64,000 nt of DNA from NCBI RefSeq assembly GCF_010731715.1, contig NZ_AP022587.1, positions 3,224,001-3,288,000 on the forward strand. Reading direction: 5' to 3'. A program made the translations under genes and the position numbers. Positions within the stretch are counted from its first letter, which is position 1. Each line of letters begins with the position of its first letter. Shown piece after piece: positions 1 to 11,502 of this stretch. The stretch is from Mycobacterium stomatepiae. GTDB taxonomy: Bacteria > Actinomycetota > Actinomycetes > Mycobacteriales > Mycobacteriaceae. The notes below the pieces were generated by a model. The model had not been told where the DNA came from. It saw nothing but the letters and a program-made list of their open reading frames with translations, and did no database searches.

Positions 1-97
1 GAAGGTCTACGACCGGTACATGAAGTACCTGACCGGCTGCGCCAAGCTGTTCCGTCAGGGCTACACCGACGTCGACCAGTTCACGCTGGAGAAGTAA
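1..97 (+). CDS. pcaA: Cyclopropane mycolic acid synthase, C-terminal end (PcaA-type), partial
   Basis: Only the last 31 codons and the TAA stop are in the window; the 5' part lies beyond base 1. The visible tail ([13 protein letters not shown] near its start, ending QFTLEK) matches the conserved C-terminus of SAM-dependent mycolic acid cyclopropane synthases. It resembles the end of the neighbouring umaA product (RYMHYLTGC). The family adds cyclopropane or methyl groups to meromycolate chains. In M. tuberculosis pcaA converges on umaA with icl1 and fadB2 behind it, the arrangement seen here, so the pcaA assignment rests on synteny as well as on this short peptide. Confidence 0.75.
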   Translation, partial: KVYDRYMKYLTGCAKLFRQGYTDVDQFTLEK

Positions 98-103
98 ACG
101 AAA

Positions 104-131
104 GCGGGCCGGACATCACCGTCCGGCCCGC
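104..131. terminator. Hairpin between convergent methyltransferase genes
   Basis: An 11-bp perfect inverted repeat, GCGGGCCGGAC pairing with GTCCGGCCCGC across a six-base loop, lies between the stop codons of the two convergent genes. It has no clear U tract on either side, as is common in mycobacteria. It probably acts as a bidirectional terminator. Confidence 0.7.
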
Positions 132-146
132 CGCTTCTGCGTCGGT

Positions 147-1079
<933 letters not shown>

Positions 1080-1116
1080 TCAATGCGCAGGTCGGGTAAA
1101 AATTCCGCGATCTGTG

Positions 1117-1980
1117 TCAGTACATGTAGAAGCCCCGACCCGATTTCTTTCCCAGCATCCCCGCCTCGACCATCCGGAGCAGCAGGGGCGGCGGGCCGTA
1201 GTGGGGCTCCTTGAATTCCTCGAACATCTTGTCGGCGATCAGCTTGAGTGTGTCCAACCCCACAAGATCGGACAGCCGCAGGGGGCCCATCGGATGGGAC
1301 AGGCCGGCCACGACCGCCTTGTCGACATCCTCGACGGTGGCAAAGCCCGCCTCGACCATCCGGATGGCCGACAGCAGGTAGGGCACCAGGAGAGCGTTCA
1401 CCACGAATCCCGACCGGTCAGAGCACCGCACCACCTGTTTGCCCAGCACCGCGCTGGCGAACTCCTCGGTGCGCGCGGCGGCGCCTTCGTCGGTGACCAG
1501 CGTGCTGACCAATTCGACCAGCGGCAGCACCGGCGCCGGATTGAAGAAGTGCAGGCCCAGCACCCGTTGCGGGTTCTTGATGGCCGCCGCGATCTTCATG
1601 ATCGGAATGCTCGAGGTGTTCGACGCCAGCACCGCATCGGGATCGGTGATCACCTCGTCGAGCTTCGCGAAGACCTCCGCCTTGACGGCGTCGTCCTCGA
1701 CGATCGCCTCGATCACCAGTTGGCGGTCGGCGAGGTCGTTGAGGTCGGTGGTGAAGCTGAGCTGACCGAGGGCGCGGTCACGCTCACGCTCGGTCACCTT
1801 TCCCGCGCTGACGCCGCGCTCCAGCGATTTGACGATGCGGTTGCGGCCCGCCGTGATGAGCGCCTCGGTGGTCTCGTACACCGTGACGGCGACGCCGGCG
1901 CGGACCGAGACTTCGGCGATTCCGGACCCCATCTGGCCGGCCCCGACTACCCCCACCCGCTGAATCCCTTTGTCGCTCAC
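1117..1980 (-). CDS. fadB2: 3-hydroxybutyryl-CoA dehydrogenase FadB2
   Basis: A 287-residue NAD-dependent 3-hydroxyacyl-CoA dehydrogenase. The N-terminal Rossmann motif GAGQMG is at residues 13-18. The conserved ASNTSSIPI and LHFFNPAPVLPLVE segments (catalytic-histidine region) follow, and the helical C-terminal domain with GLSHPMGPLRLSDLVGLD is complete. The GTG at 1980 is chosen because it follows a GGAGAG ribosome site and aligns with the Mtb FadB2 start; the ATG 12 codons further upstream has no support. It reversibly oxidises 3-hydroxybutyryl-CoA in beta-oxidation and sits behind icl1, fitting joint use on fatty-acid carbon. Confidence 0.95.
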   Translation of the reverse strand: MSDKGIQRVGVVGAGQMGSGIAEVSVRAGVAVTVYETTEALITAGRNRIVKSLERGVSAGKVTERERDRALGQLSFTTDLNDLADRQLVIEAIVEDDAVKAEVFAKLDEVITDPDAVLASNTSSIPIMKIAAAIKNPQRVLGLHFFNPAPVLPLVELVSTLVTDEGAAARTEEFASAVLGKQVVRCSDRSGFVVNALLVPYLLSAIRMVEAGFATVEDVDKAVVAGLSHPMGPLRLSDLVGLDTLKLIADKMFEEFKEPHYGPPPLLLRMVEAGMLGKKSGRGFYMY

Positions 1981-2015
1981 TGCGTTTCTCTCCAGTCGTA
2001 TTGTCTTGGACCGCA

Positions 2016-2050
2016 ATAGGCCCCGCCCAGGATCGCCGGGCGGGGCCTAT
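2016..2050. terminator. Strong hairpin between icl1 and fadB2
   Basis: ATAGGCCCCGCCC (2016-2028) and its exact complement GGGCGGGGCCTAT (2038-2050) form a 13-bp stem with a nine-base loop. It lies downstream of icl1 and just upstream of the fadB2 start, so it would end or attenuate icl1 transcription before fadB2. The rest of the 1981-2242 gap holds only the repeat at 2114-2173. Confidence 0.7.
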
Positions 2051-2113
2051 GCTACTTCAGCTGCGGGTTACGCAGCCGGGCTCAGTGGCTGGTGGGCTAC
2101 ACGCGCCAGCCGC

Positions 2114-2173
2114 GCGAGCAGACACAAAATCACATCGTCCGGGCTGTAGACGTGCGATTCTGCGACTGCTCGG
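2114..2173. repeat. Imperfect inverted-repeat element, copy A
   Basis: GCGAGCAGACACAAAATCACA (left, from 2114) faces TGCGATTCTGCGACTGCTCGG (right, to 2173) around an 18-base centre. The same element, better conserved, recurs at 33246-33305, so it is a dispersed hairpin-forming repeat and not a gene-specific site. It lies between icl1 and fadB2 and overlaps no coding region. Confidence 0.7.
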
Positions 2174-2242
2174 CGCCTGAGTCAGCTCAGTGACTCACGC
2201 GAATGGTTCCACTTCCTCTTCGCTGCCTACGCCCGCTCATCG

Positions 2243-3529
2243 TCAGTGAAACTGACCCTCTTCGGTGGAACCGGCCAGGGCGGTGGTCGACGAACTCGGG
2301 TCCACCGTGGTGGCGATCCGGTCGAAGTAACCGGCACCGACCTCGCGCTGGTGCTTGGTCGCGGTGTAGCCGCGCTCCTCGGCCGCGAACTCGCGCTCCT
2401 GCAGTTCGACGTAGGCGCTCATCTGGTTGCGGACGTAGCCGTAGGCCAGATCGAACATCGAGTAGTTCAGCGCGTGGAAGCCGGCCAGCGTGATGAACTG
2501 GAACTTGAATCCCATTGCGCCAAGCTCTTTTTGGAACTTCGCAATGGTCGAGTCGTCCAGGTGCTTGCGCCAGTTGAAGGACGGCGAGCAGTTGTAGGCC
2601 AGCATCTGGTCGGGGAACTCGGACTTGACGCCCTCGGCGAACTTGGCCGCGAGCTCGAGGTCCGGGGTCCCGGTCTCCATCCAGATCAGGTCGGAGTACG
2701 GCGCGTAGGCCTTGGCCCGCGCGATGCAGGGCTCGAGGCCGTTGCGGACGCGGTAGAAGCCTTCCTTGGTCCGCTCACCGGTGATGAACGGCTGGTCGCG
2801 CTCGTCGACGTCCGAAGTGATCAACGTGGCCGCCTCGGCGTCGGTCCGGGCGATCACGACCGTCGGCACACCGGCGACGTCGGCGGCCAGACGCGCCGAG
2901 GTCAGGGTGCGGATGTGCTGCTGGGTCGGGATCAGCACCTTGCCACCGAGGTGGCCGCACTTCTTCTCCGAGGCAAGCTGATCTTCCCAGTGCGACCCCG
3001 CGACGCCTGCGGCGATCATCGCCTTCTGAAGTTCGTAGACGTTGAGAGCGCCACCGAAGCCCGCCTCGCCGTCGGCGACGATCGGGGCCAGCCAGTTCTC
3101 CACCGACCGGTCACCCTCGACCTTGGCGATCTCGTCGGCGCGCAGCAGCGCGTTGTTGATGCGACGGATGACCTGCGGCACCGAGTTGGCCGGGTACAGG
3201 CTCTGGTCCGGATAGGTGTGGCCGGACAGGTTCGCGTCACCGGCGACCTGCCAACCGGACAGGTAGATGGCCTTCAGGCCGGCGCGCACCTGCTGCACGG
3301 CCATGTTGCCGGTCAGGGCACCCAGGGCGTTGATGTACTCCAGGTCGTGCAGCTGCTCCCACAGCACCTCGGCGCCGCGGCGGGCCAGGGTGTGCTCCTC
3401 GACAACGCTGCCCTGCAGGGCCACGACGTCGGAAGCGGTGTAGGTGCGGCTGGTGTCCTTCCAACGCGGGTTGGTGTCCCAGTCGTGCTGGATCTGCTCG
3501 GCGCTCTTCGGGGTGCCAACGACAGACAT
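2243..3529 (-). CDS. icl1: Isocitrate lyase
   Basis: A 428-residue isocitrate lyase that cleaves isocitrate to glyoxylate and succinate in the glyoxylate shunt; in mycobacteria Icl1 also acts as methylisocitrate lyase for propionate. The catalytic KKCGH motif has its cysteine at residue 191, and the active-site segment NCSPSFNW is present. Length and sequence match Mtb Icl1 almost throughout. The ATG at 3529 follows an AAAGGAG ribosome site. An upstream in-frame ATG seven codons earlier would overlap that site and is rejected. The preceding intergenic region holds a RamB-type operator, consistent with control by the nearby ramB. Confidence 0.98.
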   Translation of the reverse strand: MSVVGTPKSAEQIQHDWDTNPRWKDTSRTYTASDVVALQGSVVEEHTLARRGAEVLWEQLHDLEYINALGALTGNMAVQQVRAGLKAIYLSGWQVAGDANLSGHTYPDQSLYPANSVPQVIRRINNALLRADEIAKVEGDRSVENWLAPIVADGEAGFGGALNVYELQKAMIAAGVAGSHWEDQLASEKKCGHLGGKVLIPTQQHIRTLTSARLAADVAGVPTVVIARTDAEAATLITSDVDERDQPFITGERTKEGFYRVRNGLEPCIARAKAYAPYSDLIWMETGTPDLELAAKFAEGVKSEFPDQMLAYNCSPSFNWRKHLDDSTIAKFQKELGAMGFKFQFITLAGFHALNYSMFDLAYGYVRNQMSAYVELQEREFAAEERGYTATKHQREVGAGYFDRIATTVDPSSSTTALAGSTEEGQFH

Positions 3530-3674
3530 TGGGCTTACTCCTTTGGTCAAAATCTGTTAAGCCGTACCGCTGTCCGGTATCAGCTTCACTCCTGTGCTAA
3601 CACGACGATGACACAGCCTGTTGATGCTGGTCCACCCATTTTGATTGTAAATTTGGGCCACGACTCCGCACCGA

Positions 3675-3692
3675 TTTTGCTAACTTTGCAAA
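3675..3692. promoter_or_regulatory. Putative RamB operator upstream of icl1
   Basis: The sequence TTTTGCTAACTTTGCAAA contains two overlapping TTTGC-type half elements, including ACTTTGCAAA, which matches the RamB box described in Corynebacterium. It lies about 145 bases upstream of the icl1 start and downstream of the thioesterase start, in the gap 3530-3779. RamB regulates icl1 in M. tuberculosis; binding to this exact site is inferred. Confidence 0.6.
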
Positions 3693-3779
3693 GGTGTACA
3701 GCATCTGAACCGGTTCAGAAGCTACCGGCCGGTAACCAAAATCCGAGGTCAACCACGATTTACCGGGACGCTTGTCCGG

Positions 3780-4574
3780 TTAGAGATTAAAGAGCGACGC
3801 GACCGCTTTCGCCTCGTCACCGACCGCATATGTGAGCGTTGTAACAGGACGATCCGTCAGCCCGGGGCCGAATTTGTCGGTCGATCCGGCGGGGTGTACG
3901 TGCGAGAGGATCTCCAGCTTGTCGCCGAGCGCCACCGGCGCCTCGTGCTCGATAGTGACGCGCAGCGGCCCCTGCATAAATTCCGGGTGCGACGCCAGGT
4001 AGTCCTCGATGACGCTCCAATACACCGAGTTGTTCATGTGGTCGAACAGGTCGATGTCGGTGACCCGGACCGGGAACTCGTGGATCTCGCTGGCGTCGTC
4101 GCGGCTACCCGGCTTCAGGTAACCCTTCCAGCGCAGCCGGTCGACGGACGTGGTCTTGTGCAGGCCCTCGAGGAAGTCGTCGGAGATGCGCGACGGCATC
4201 TCGGTCTCCCGGCTGACGTGGATCCAGAAGGCCTCGGATTCGATCAGGCCGCCGTTGCGCCCGTCGATGCGAACCCGCATCTCACACCACCGGTTGGAGG
4301 TGCCCGAACACCATCTGCGACACCGCAGCATGTCGCGGAACTCGATCGGGCGCAGCACGTCGAGCATCGTGCGCCGGACGATCCACAGCGGGTGAGTCTC
4401 CTCGAAGCCCATCTCGCGCAGCTGGTCTGACCCGATGTCCTGGATGTGCCGGCACGCTGCGTCCAGGCGAAGCCGGCCGGTGCTGTCGATGTCGCCGATG
4501 CGCAGCGGCCATTCGCGATCGAAAACGTCGGGGTGACCGTCGGGCACCGGCATCATTGATTTGTCCAGGCTCAC
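3780..4574 (-). CDS. Acyl-ACP thioesterase family protein (Rv0466-like)
   Basis: A 264-residue double hot-dog thioesterase of the plant FatA/B-like acyl-ACP thioesterase family. The N-terminal half includes ACRHIQDIGSDQLREMGF and the second half VTDIDLFDHMNNSVYW, where the Asp/His/Asn cluster typical of hot-dog thioesterases is found. It is predicted to hydrolyse acyl-ACP or acyl-CoA to free fatty acid; substrate length is unknown. It starts with GTG at 4574 and has the same length as Mtb Rv0466. It is divergent from ramB and lies upstream of icl1 on the same strand. Confidence 0.88.
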   Translation of the reverse strand: MSLDKSMMPVPDGHPDVFDREWPLRIGDIDSTGRLRLDAACRHIQDIGSDQLREMGFEETHPLWIVRRTMLDVLRPIEFRDMLRCRRWCSGTSNRWCEMRVRIDGRNGGLIESEAFWIHVSRETEMPSRISDDFLEGLHKTTSVDRLRWKGYLKPGSRDDASEIHEFPVRVTDIDLFDHMNNSVYWSVIEDYLASHPEFMQGPLRVTIEHEAPVALGDKLEILSHVHPAGSTDKFGPGLTDRPVTTLTYAVGDEAKAVASLFNL

Positions 4575-4710
4575 GACTAACTCCCCAATTGCCTTACGTG
4601 CGTTACCCCGAGGTTTACCCTGAGACCTCGCTGCGAATCATGCCAACGACAGCGGACAAACGCCAAACCTGACGAAGTCGCGTCGAGGTTGCCAAGTCTG
4701 CGAACCCTTC

Positions 4711-4738
4711 CTTTGCAATGCAGGTAGACTGCCATAAA
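4711..4738 (+). promoter_or_regulatory. ramB promoter with half RamB box, probably leaderless
   Basis: CTTTGCAATGCAGG (4711-4724) resembles the RamB box and is followed at once by a TAGACT hexamer (4725-4730) matching the mycobacterial TANNNT -10. Transcription about seven bases downstream would begin at the A of the ramB ATG (4738), and no ribosome site is visible. This suggests autoregulation and a leaderless mRNA; both are inferred. Confidence 0.5.
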
Positions 4739-6153
4739 TGTCCAAAACGTTCGTCGGCTCACGCGTTCGCCAACTGCGTAACGAGCGTGGTTTCTCCCAA
4801 GCCGCTCTGGCCCAGATGCTCGAGATCTCGCCGAGCTACCTGAACCAGATCGAGCACGACGTACGTCCCCTGACGGTCGCGGTGCTACTGCGGATCACCG
4901 AGGTGTTCGGAGTGGACGCGACCTTCTTCGCCTCCCAGGACGACACCCGCCTGGTCGCCGAGCTGCGCGAGGTCACGATGGATCGCGATCTGGACATCAA
5001 CGTCGACCCACCCGAGGTCGCCGAGATGGTCAACGCCCATCCCGCCCTGGCCCGCGCGGTGGTCAACCTGCACCGGCGCTACCAGCTCACCACCGCGCAG
5101 CTGGCCGCCGCCACCGAGGAGCGCTACTCCGACGGCAGCGGCAGCGGATCGATCACGATGCCGCACGAAGAGGTGCGCGACTACTTCTATCAGCGGCAGA
5201 ACTATCTGCACGAGCTGGACACCGCGGCCGAGGACCTCACGGTCCACACCCGGCTGAACCACGGCGACCTGGCCCGCGAGCTGACGCGGCGGCTCACCGA
5301 GGTGCACGGCGTCCACATCAACAGGCGCATCGACCTCGGTGACACCGTGCTGCACCGCTACGACCCCGAGACCAAGACGCTGGAGATGAGCAATCACCTC
5401 GCGCTGGGCCAGCAGGTCTTCAAGATGGCCGCCGAATTGGCCTATCTCGAGTTCGGCGACTTGATCGACAGCATGGTCGCCGAGGGCAAATTCACCAGCG
5501 ATGAGTCCCACACGCTGGCCCGGCTGGGACTGGCCAATTACTTCGCCGCCGCCGCGGTGCTGCCCTATCGTCAATTCCACGACGTCACCGAGAATTTTCG
5601 CTACGACGTCGAACGGCTGTCGGCGTTCTACTCGGTGAGCTACGAAACGATCGCGCACCGGCTGTCGACGATGCAGCGGCCGTCGATGCGTGGGGTGCCG
5701 TTCTCGTTCGTCCGGGTGGATCGTGCCGGCAATATGTCGAAACGCCAGTCCGCCACCGGTTTTCACTTCTCCTCCAGCGGAGGCACCTGCCCGCTGTGGA
5801 ACGTCTACGAGACGTTCGCCAACCCGGGCAAGATCCTGGTGCAGATCGCCCAGATGCCCGACGGCCGCAACTACATGTGGGTGGCCCGCACCGTGGAACG
5901 CCGTGCTGCCCGGTATGGTCAGCCGGGTAAAACCTTCGCGATCGGGCTGGGCTGCGAGCTGCGGCACGCGCACCGGCTCGTCTACTCGGAAGGACTGGAC
6001 TTGTCGGGAGACGTTGCTACACCCATCGGCGCGGGTTGCCGTGTCTGCGAACGCGATAACTGTCCACAGCGCGCGTTCCCGGCGCTGGGACGCGCCCTCG
6101 ATCTCGACGAGCACCGCAGCACGGTGTCGCCGTACTTGGTGAAGCAGCCATGA
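4738..6153 (+). CDS. ramB: Transcriptional regulator RamB
   Basis: A 471-residue XRE-family regulator. An N-terminal helix-turn-helix at about residues 8-62 (GSRVRQLRNERGFSQAALAQ, then SPSYLNQIE) precedes a long ligand-sensing region. The C-terminal part includes the conserved GTCPLWNVYETF segment and a short cysteine cluster, AGCRVCERDNCPQRAF. It closely matches M. tuberculosis Rv0465c, which controls icl1 and its own gene in response to carbon source. It is transcribed away from icl1 and the thioesterase gene. It overlaps the next gene by four bases (ATGA), so the two are probably translated together. Confidence 0.97.
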   Translation: MSKTFVGSRVRQLRNERGFSQAALAQMLEISPSYLNQIEHDVRPLTVAVLLRITEVFGVDATFFASQDDTRLVAELREVTMDRDLDINVDPPEVAEMVNAHPALARAVVNLHRRYQLTTAQLAAATEERYSDGSGSGSITMPHEEVRDYFYQRQNYLHELDTAAEDLTVHTRLNHGDLARELTRRLTEVHGVHINRRIDLGDTVLHRYDPETKTLEMSNHLALGQQVFKMAAELAYLEFGDLIDSMVAEGKFTSDESHTLARLGLANYFAAAAVLPYRQFHDVTENFRYDVERLSAFYSVSYETIAHRLSTMQRPSMRGVPFSFVRVDRAGNMSKRQSATGFHFSSSGGTCPLWNVYETFANPGKILVQIAQMPDGRNYMWVARTVERRAARYGQPGKTFAIGLGCELRHAHRLVYSEGLDLSGDVATPIGAGCRVCERDNCPQRAFPALGRALDLDEHRSTVSPYLVKQP

Positions 6154-6728
6154 GCGGTGCGCAGAACGGGCACGTGGCGCGCATCCCGTCGTCCACCAAG
6201 TTTCGCCGGTTGGGCCCGATCAACTGGCTGCTGGCCAAAGGGGCCGCCCGCAAATTGCAGACGCCCGAGATGCATCTGTTCACCACGCTCGGTCAGCGCC
6301 AAGGGCTGTTCTGGGCATGGTCGCTGTACGGCGGCCGCCTGCTGCGGGGCCGGCTGCCTCGGGTGGACACCGAACTGGTAATCCTGCGTGTCGCGCATCT
6401 GCGCTCGAGCGAGTATGAGCTGCAGCATCATCGGAAGATGGGGCGCAAATTCGGTCTGGACGCTCACATGCAGGCGACAATATTCGCCTGGCCCGACGTT
6501 CCGGACGGCGACGGTCCCCGGGTGATACTGAGCGCCCGGCAACAGGCGCTGCTGACCGCGACGGATGAGCTGATCAAGGACCGGTCTATCAGCGAGGACA
6601 CCTGGCGGCAACTCGCAGAGCACCTCGACCGGCACCGACTCATCGAATTCTGTTTACTCGCAACACAATACGACGGCTTGGCGGCGACGATATCCGCTCT
6701 CAACATCGAGTTGGACAACCCGAGGTAA
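6150..6728 (+). CDS. Carboxymuconolactone decarboxylase (AhpD-like) family protein
   Basis: A 192-residue protein of the carboxymuconolactone decarboxylase/AhpD fold. The segment LRVAHLRSSEYELQHHRKMGRKFG matches the conserved core helix, but the CxxC pair of peroxidase-active AhpD is replaced here (S-E-Y-E), so a thiol peroxidase function is not supported. It is the orthologue by position of Mtb Rv0464c. It overlaps the ramB stop by four bases, suggesting co-expression with that regulator. The reaction is unknown. Confidence 0.8.
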   Translation: MSGAQNGHVARIPSSTKFRRLGPINWLLAKGAARKLQTPEMHLFTTLGQRQGLFWAWSLYGGRLLRGRLPRVDTELVILRVAHLRSSEYELQHHRKMGRKFGLDAHMQATIFAWPDVPDGDGPRVILSARQQALLTATDELIKDRSISEDTWRQLAEHLDRHRLIEFCLLATQYDGLAATISALNIELDNPR

Positions 6729-6734
6729 CACGCC

Positions 6735-7010
6735 TCAGGCGTAGACGTCGGCCAGCACCGCCAGCGTCAAAATCACCGGCAATATTAATAAGTCGAAAGC
6801 GAACGCCGCCCACAGATACTTGCGGCGGCGGCGTAGCACGACGCCCCAAATGATGGCGAAAACGCCCAGCAGCACCGATCCCAGCAACACCAGCGGACCC
6901 CAGTGGCCCGCCGTCGCGTTGTCACCGGCGAGCGAAATGGCAAGCAACCACAACACATAACCCGTGGCCGCACCGCCGAGGGCACCCAGAATGGTCTCGC
7001 CGCGAACCAT
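6735..7010 (-). CDS. Small membrane protein (Rv0463-like)
   Basis: A 91-residue hydrophobic protein with about three membrane segments: residues 8-25 (LGGAATGYVLWLLAISLA), 38-60, and 68-89, with a basic RRRRK loop between the last two. It begins three bases after the lpdC stop on the same strand, so it is probably the last gene of the lpdC transcript. It converges on the preceding gene with only six bases between stops. No function is known; it is similar by position to Mtb Rv0463. Confidence 0.75.
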   Translation of the reverse strand: MVRGETILGALGGAATGYVLWLLAISLAGDNATAGHWGPLVLLGSVLLGVFAIIWGVVLRRRRKYLWAAFAFDLLILPVILTLAVLADVYA

Positions 7011-7013
7011 CGG

Positions 7014-8414
7014 CTAGAAGTTGATCGTGTGGCCGGTCAGGCCGTGGAAGCACTCTTGCAGCGCCTCGGACATGGTCGGGTGGGTGTGCACATTGCGGGC
7101 CAGCTCGGTGGCGGTCAGGTCCCACTTCTGCGCCAGGGTCAGCTCGGGCAGCAGCTCGGACACGTCGTGACCGACCAGGTGTCCGCCCAGCAGTTCGCCG
7201 TATTTGGCGTCGGCAATCAACTTCACAAAACCGCTGGGGTCACCCACGCCATGCGCTTTGGCGTTGGCGGTGAATGGGAACTTCGCCACCACCACGTCGT
7301 AGCCTTCCTCCCGGGCCTGTTCCTCGGTGAGCCCGAAGCTGGCGACGTTCGGCTGGCAGAACGTCGCGCGCGGCAGCATCCGGTAGTCGCCGAGCGCCAA
7401 AGTCTCTGCGCCGGCGATGGTTTCGGCCGCGACCACACCTTGCGCCTCGGCGACGTGGGCCAGCTGGAGCTTGCCGGTGACGTCGCCGATCGCGTAAATG
7501 TGGTCGACGTTGGTGCGCATGTAGTCGGTGATCCCGATGGCCTTGCGATCGCTCAGCGCGACGCCGGCCTTGTCCAAGCCGTAGCCCTCGATGTTGGGCG
7601 CAAAACCGATGGCCTGCAACACCTTTTCGGCCTTGAGCTCCTCGGACTTGCCGTCCTTGCTGACCGCCACCCGGACCACGGAGCCTTCGTCGGTGATGGA
7701 CTCGACCTTGGTTCCGAGCAGGATCTTGACGCCCAACTTCTTGAACTGCTTCTCGATCTCCTTGGACACCTCGGCGTCCTCGTTGGGCAGCGCGCGCGGC
7801 AAGAACTCGACGACGGTGACGTCGACGCCGTAGTTGCGCAGCACATAGCCGAACTCCATGCCGATCGCGCCACAACCGGCGATGATGATCGACTCCGGCA
7901 GCTCGCGGGACAGGATCAGTTCCTCGTAGGTGACCACGTTCTCCGACAGCGACGTACCGGGAACCAGGCGCGTGCTGCTGCCGGTGGCGATGATGACGTT
8001 GTCGAACGTGACCGTTTCGGCGCCACCGCCTTCGTTCAATTCGACCGACAGCGTGTGCGGGTCCGTGAAGCGTCCGTAACCGTGGATCTCGGTGATCTTG
8101 TTCTTCTTCATCAGGAAGTGCACGCCGGCGACGCGGCCCTCGGCCACTTTGCGGCTGCGATCCCAGGCGACCCCGTAATCGAATGACGCCTCACCGCTGA
8201 TGCCGAACGTCTTGGCCTCTTTGGTGAAGATGTGCACGAGTTCGGCATTGCGCAGCAGCGCCTTGGACGGAATGCAGCCGACGTTGAGGCAGACTCCGCC
8301 CCAGTACTTCGGTTCGACGACCGCGGTGTTGAGGCCGAGCTGCGCGGCGCGAATCGCCGCGACATACCCGCCGGGACCAGCTCCAAGGACAACGACGTCA
8401 TAGTGAGAAGTCAC
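7014..8414 (-). CDS. lpdC: Dihydrolipoamide dehydrogenase
   Basis: A 466-residue FAD disulfide oxidoreductase, the E3 subunit shared by pyruvate dehydrogenase and the peroxynitrite reductase system of mycobacteria. The FAD motif GAGPGG is near residue 11. The redox pair in CLNVGC is C42/C47. A second nucleotide-binding motif GCGAIG is seen, and the C-terminal HPTMSE gives the catalytic His445/Glu450 pair. The start is GTG at 8414. It oxidises protein-bound dihydrolipoamide with NAD. Length and sequence fit Mtb LpdC. Confidence 0.97.
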   Translation of the reverse strand: MTSHYDVVVLGAGPGGYVAAIRAAQLGLNTAVVEPKYWGGVCLNVGCIPSKALLRNAELVHIFTKEAKTFGISGEASFDYGVAWDRSRKVAEGRVAGVHFLMKKNKITEIHGYGRFTDPHTLSVELNEGGGAETVTFDNVIIATGSSTRLVPGTSLSENVVTYEELILSRELPESIIIAGCGAIGMEFGYVLRNYGVDVTVVEFLPRALPNEDAEVSKEIEKQFKKLGVKILLGTKVESITDEGSVVRVAVSKDGKSEELKAEKVLQAIGFAPNIEGYGLDKAGVALSDRKAIGITDYMRTNVDHIYAIGDVTGKLQLAHVAEAQGVVAAETIAGAETLALGDYRMLPRATFCQPNVASFGLTEEQAREEGYDVVVAKFPFTANAKAHGVGDPSGFVKLIADAKYGELLGGHLVGHDVSELLPELTLAQKWDLTATELARNVHTHPTMSEALQECFHGLTGHTINF

Positions 8415-8461
8415 GAGCCCACACTAGTGGGCGATGACTTCTCACCGCACTGCAGCGTGGA

Positions 8462-9109
8462 TCAATACGGGATGACGCCGACCAGACAACGGTGGGTGTG
8501 TGCGCAGTAGTAATAGCCGTACAGGGGTGCCGCGGCGGCCAGCGAGGCAAACGGTCCCGACATCACCGCGATCGACAGCGCCGCGATCAGCGGCCGGCCC
8601 TGGACCATGGCCAGCATCACGCCGGCGACGGTGCATGCCACGACGTAGACCAGCGCCATGTACACCGCCGGGGTCTTGTCGATCGTGTGGTACCACCAGT
8701 AGAAGAGGCTCAGCCCGACCTCGGCCGTCGCGGCCCACACGCCGAGGATCACCAGGACCAATTTCCACCACTTCAGGTACTGGTAGCGGCCGGGCACGGT
8801 GACCGACTGCACCGGCAGACCGCCCGAGTCGGTCTCCGAATCGGACGGCTCGGCGGCGGGCGTCTTGGTGGCGTCCTTGTCTTCGGCATTGGCTGCCGAT
8901 TTGCCTTCGGCTTTGTCGGGCTTGAGGGCGGCGAACGATATCGGGTGCGAGCCGGTGTCGTCGAAGTTCGGCACGAACGGCACCGAGTGCTCACCGGTGT
9001 CGGTGAAATCCGGGACGAATCCCCGCGTGCCGGTGTCCTCGAAGTCAGGGACGAACGGCTGGGTCCCGGGGTTCGTCGCGTGGTCGTGTTCGACCCTCTT
9101 GTCAGCCAT
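8462..9109 (-). CDS. Membrane protein with acidic FVPxFxDTG repeats (Rv0461-like)
   Basis: A 215-residue protein of unknown function. The N-terminal 60 residues hold three copies of a nine-residue repeat, FVP(D/N)FxDTG, at about 19-27, 31-39 and 45-53. A charged, Ala/Lys/Glu-rich linker follows. Three membrane segments lie at about 117-138, 148-168 and 174-200, and the C-terminus is Cys/His-containing. The acidic repeats would be on one side of the membrane as a possible docking region; this is inferred. The start overlaps the upstream gene by eight bases. It is positionally like Mtb Rv0461 but longer. Confidence 0.75.
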   Translation of the reverse strand: MADKRVEHDHATNPGTQPFVPDFEDTGTRGFVPDFTDTGEHSVPFVPNFDDTGSHPISFAALKPDKAEGKSAANAEDKDATKTPAAEPSDSETDSGGLPVQSVTVPGRYQYLKWWKLVLVILGVWAATAEVGLSLFYWWYHTIDKTPAVYMALVYVVACTVAGVMLAMVQGRPLIAALSIAVMSGPFASLAAAAPLYGYYYCAHTHRCLVGVIPY

Positions 9110-9380
9110 GGGAGGTCACCTCGATGGCGGCCAACACCCCGAACCAGCCGGGCCCCAGGGCCAGGATGAACGCGCCGAGCATCGTGACCCACCGACGCCC
9201 GGAGAACAGGATCGTCAGCAGGCCGACCACGCCGGGCAGCCCGACGACCAAGGCGATCACCAGGTCGGGGCGGACCGGGGTATGGACCAGCACGGTCAAC
9301 GCCACGCCCGCCAGCAGCCCGACCGCGGCGCCGACCAGCATTGCGCTGGCCAGCATCCAGGGCCGGGGTAACGGGATCAC
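9102..9380 (-). CDS. Small hydrophobic protein (Rv0460-like)
   Basis: A 92-residue protein with three likely membrane helices: about 10-31, 38-59 and 65-85. It overlaps the following gene by eight bases, so the two membrane proteins are probably made together and may form a complex. No catalytic motif is visible. By position it corresponds to Mtb Rv0460. Confidence 0.7.
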   Translation of the reverse strand: MIPLPRPWMLASAMLVGAAVGLLAGVALTVLVHTPVRPDLVIALVVGLPGVVGLLTILFSGRRWVTMLGAFILALGPGWFGVLAAIEVTSHG

Positions 9381-9398
9381 CTCATCGAGCGTACTGAG

Positions 9399-9886
9399 TC
9401 ACGGACTACGAGTCGGGCACGTTTCCGGCACGGCTTTGTCAATTACCGGGCCCCTCGTCGACGGCCGTTCGCCCCCCTCGTACCCGGCACCGGTGATCAC
9501 CGGCGCGGCTTCTAGCTGGACTTTCTCCTCGTCGGTGAAGACGCGGCCCCGGCTGAGAAACCGCACGCGCTCGGGTGCTTCGAGGCTGAATCCGCCGCCG
9601 CGCCCGGGCACCACGTCGATGACCAGCCGGGTGTGTTTCCAGGCCTGGTACTGCGGGCCCGAGATCCACACCGCGACGCCGTCGGCTCCCACGTCCAGCA
9701 CGCCGAGCAAGACGTCGCGGTCACCGACGAGAAAGTCGCCGCACGGGTAACACATCGGCGACGAGCCGTCGCAGCATCCGCCGGACTGGTGAAACATCAC
9801 CGGACCGTGGCGGTCCTGCAGACGAGCCAGCAATTCGGCGGCGGCAACCGTCATGACGACACCTGCTGGGGCCGCCGTGGCGCTCA

Positions 9887-9887
<1 letters not shown>
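9399..9887 (-). CDS. DUF779 protein (Rv0459-like)
   Basis: A 162-residue DUF779 protein. The conserved core MFHQSGGCCDGSSPMCYP contains three cysteines suited to metal or redox chemistry, followed by WISGPQYQAWKHT and VVPGRGGGFSLE. DUF779 genes commonly sit next to acetaldehyde/aldehyde dehydrogenases, as here: the start ATG shares its A with the last base of the dehydrogenase stop (TGATG). An accessory role for that enzyme is inferred. The start at 9887 is chosen for this coupling; ATG 9854 is a possible alternative. Confidence 0.85.
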
Positions 9888-11410
<1,523 letters not shown>

Positions 11411-11502
11411 TTGCTCGACTCCCGTTCTGCTTCACCTGTTATACAGCTCACACTACCGCTGGGGCCACAATGGCTGCCATGACAGCAGAGGTTGGCTGAC
11501 CC

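Noticed and set aside
2246..3790. A 514-codon plus-strand frame opposite icl1
   Set aside because: It is the mirror of the conserved isocitrate lyase codons and has His/Arg/Val-rich antisense composition.
6150..6728. AhpD alkylhydroperoxidase
   Set aside because: The CxxC pair needed for peroxidase activity is absent.
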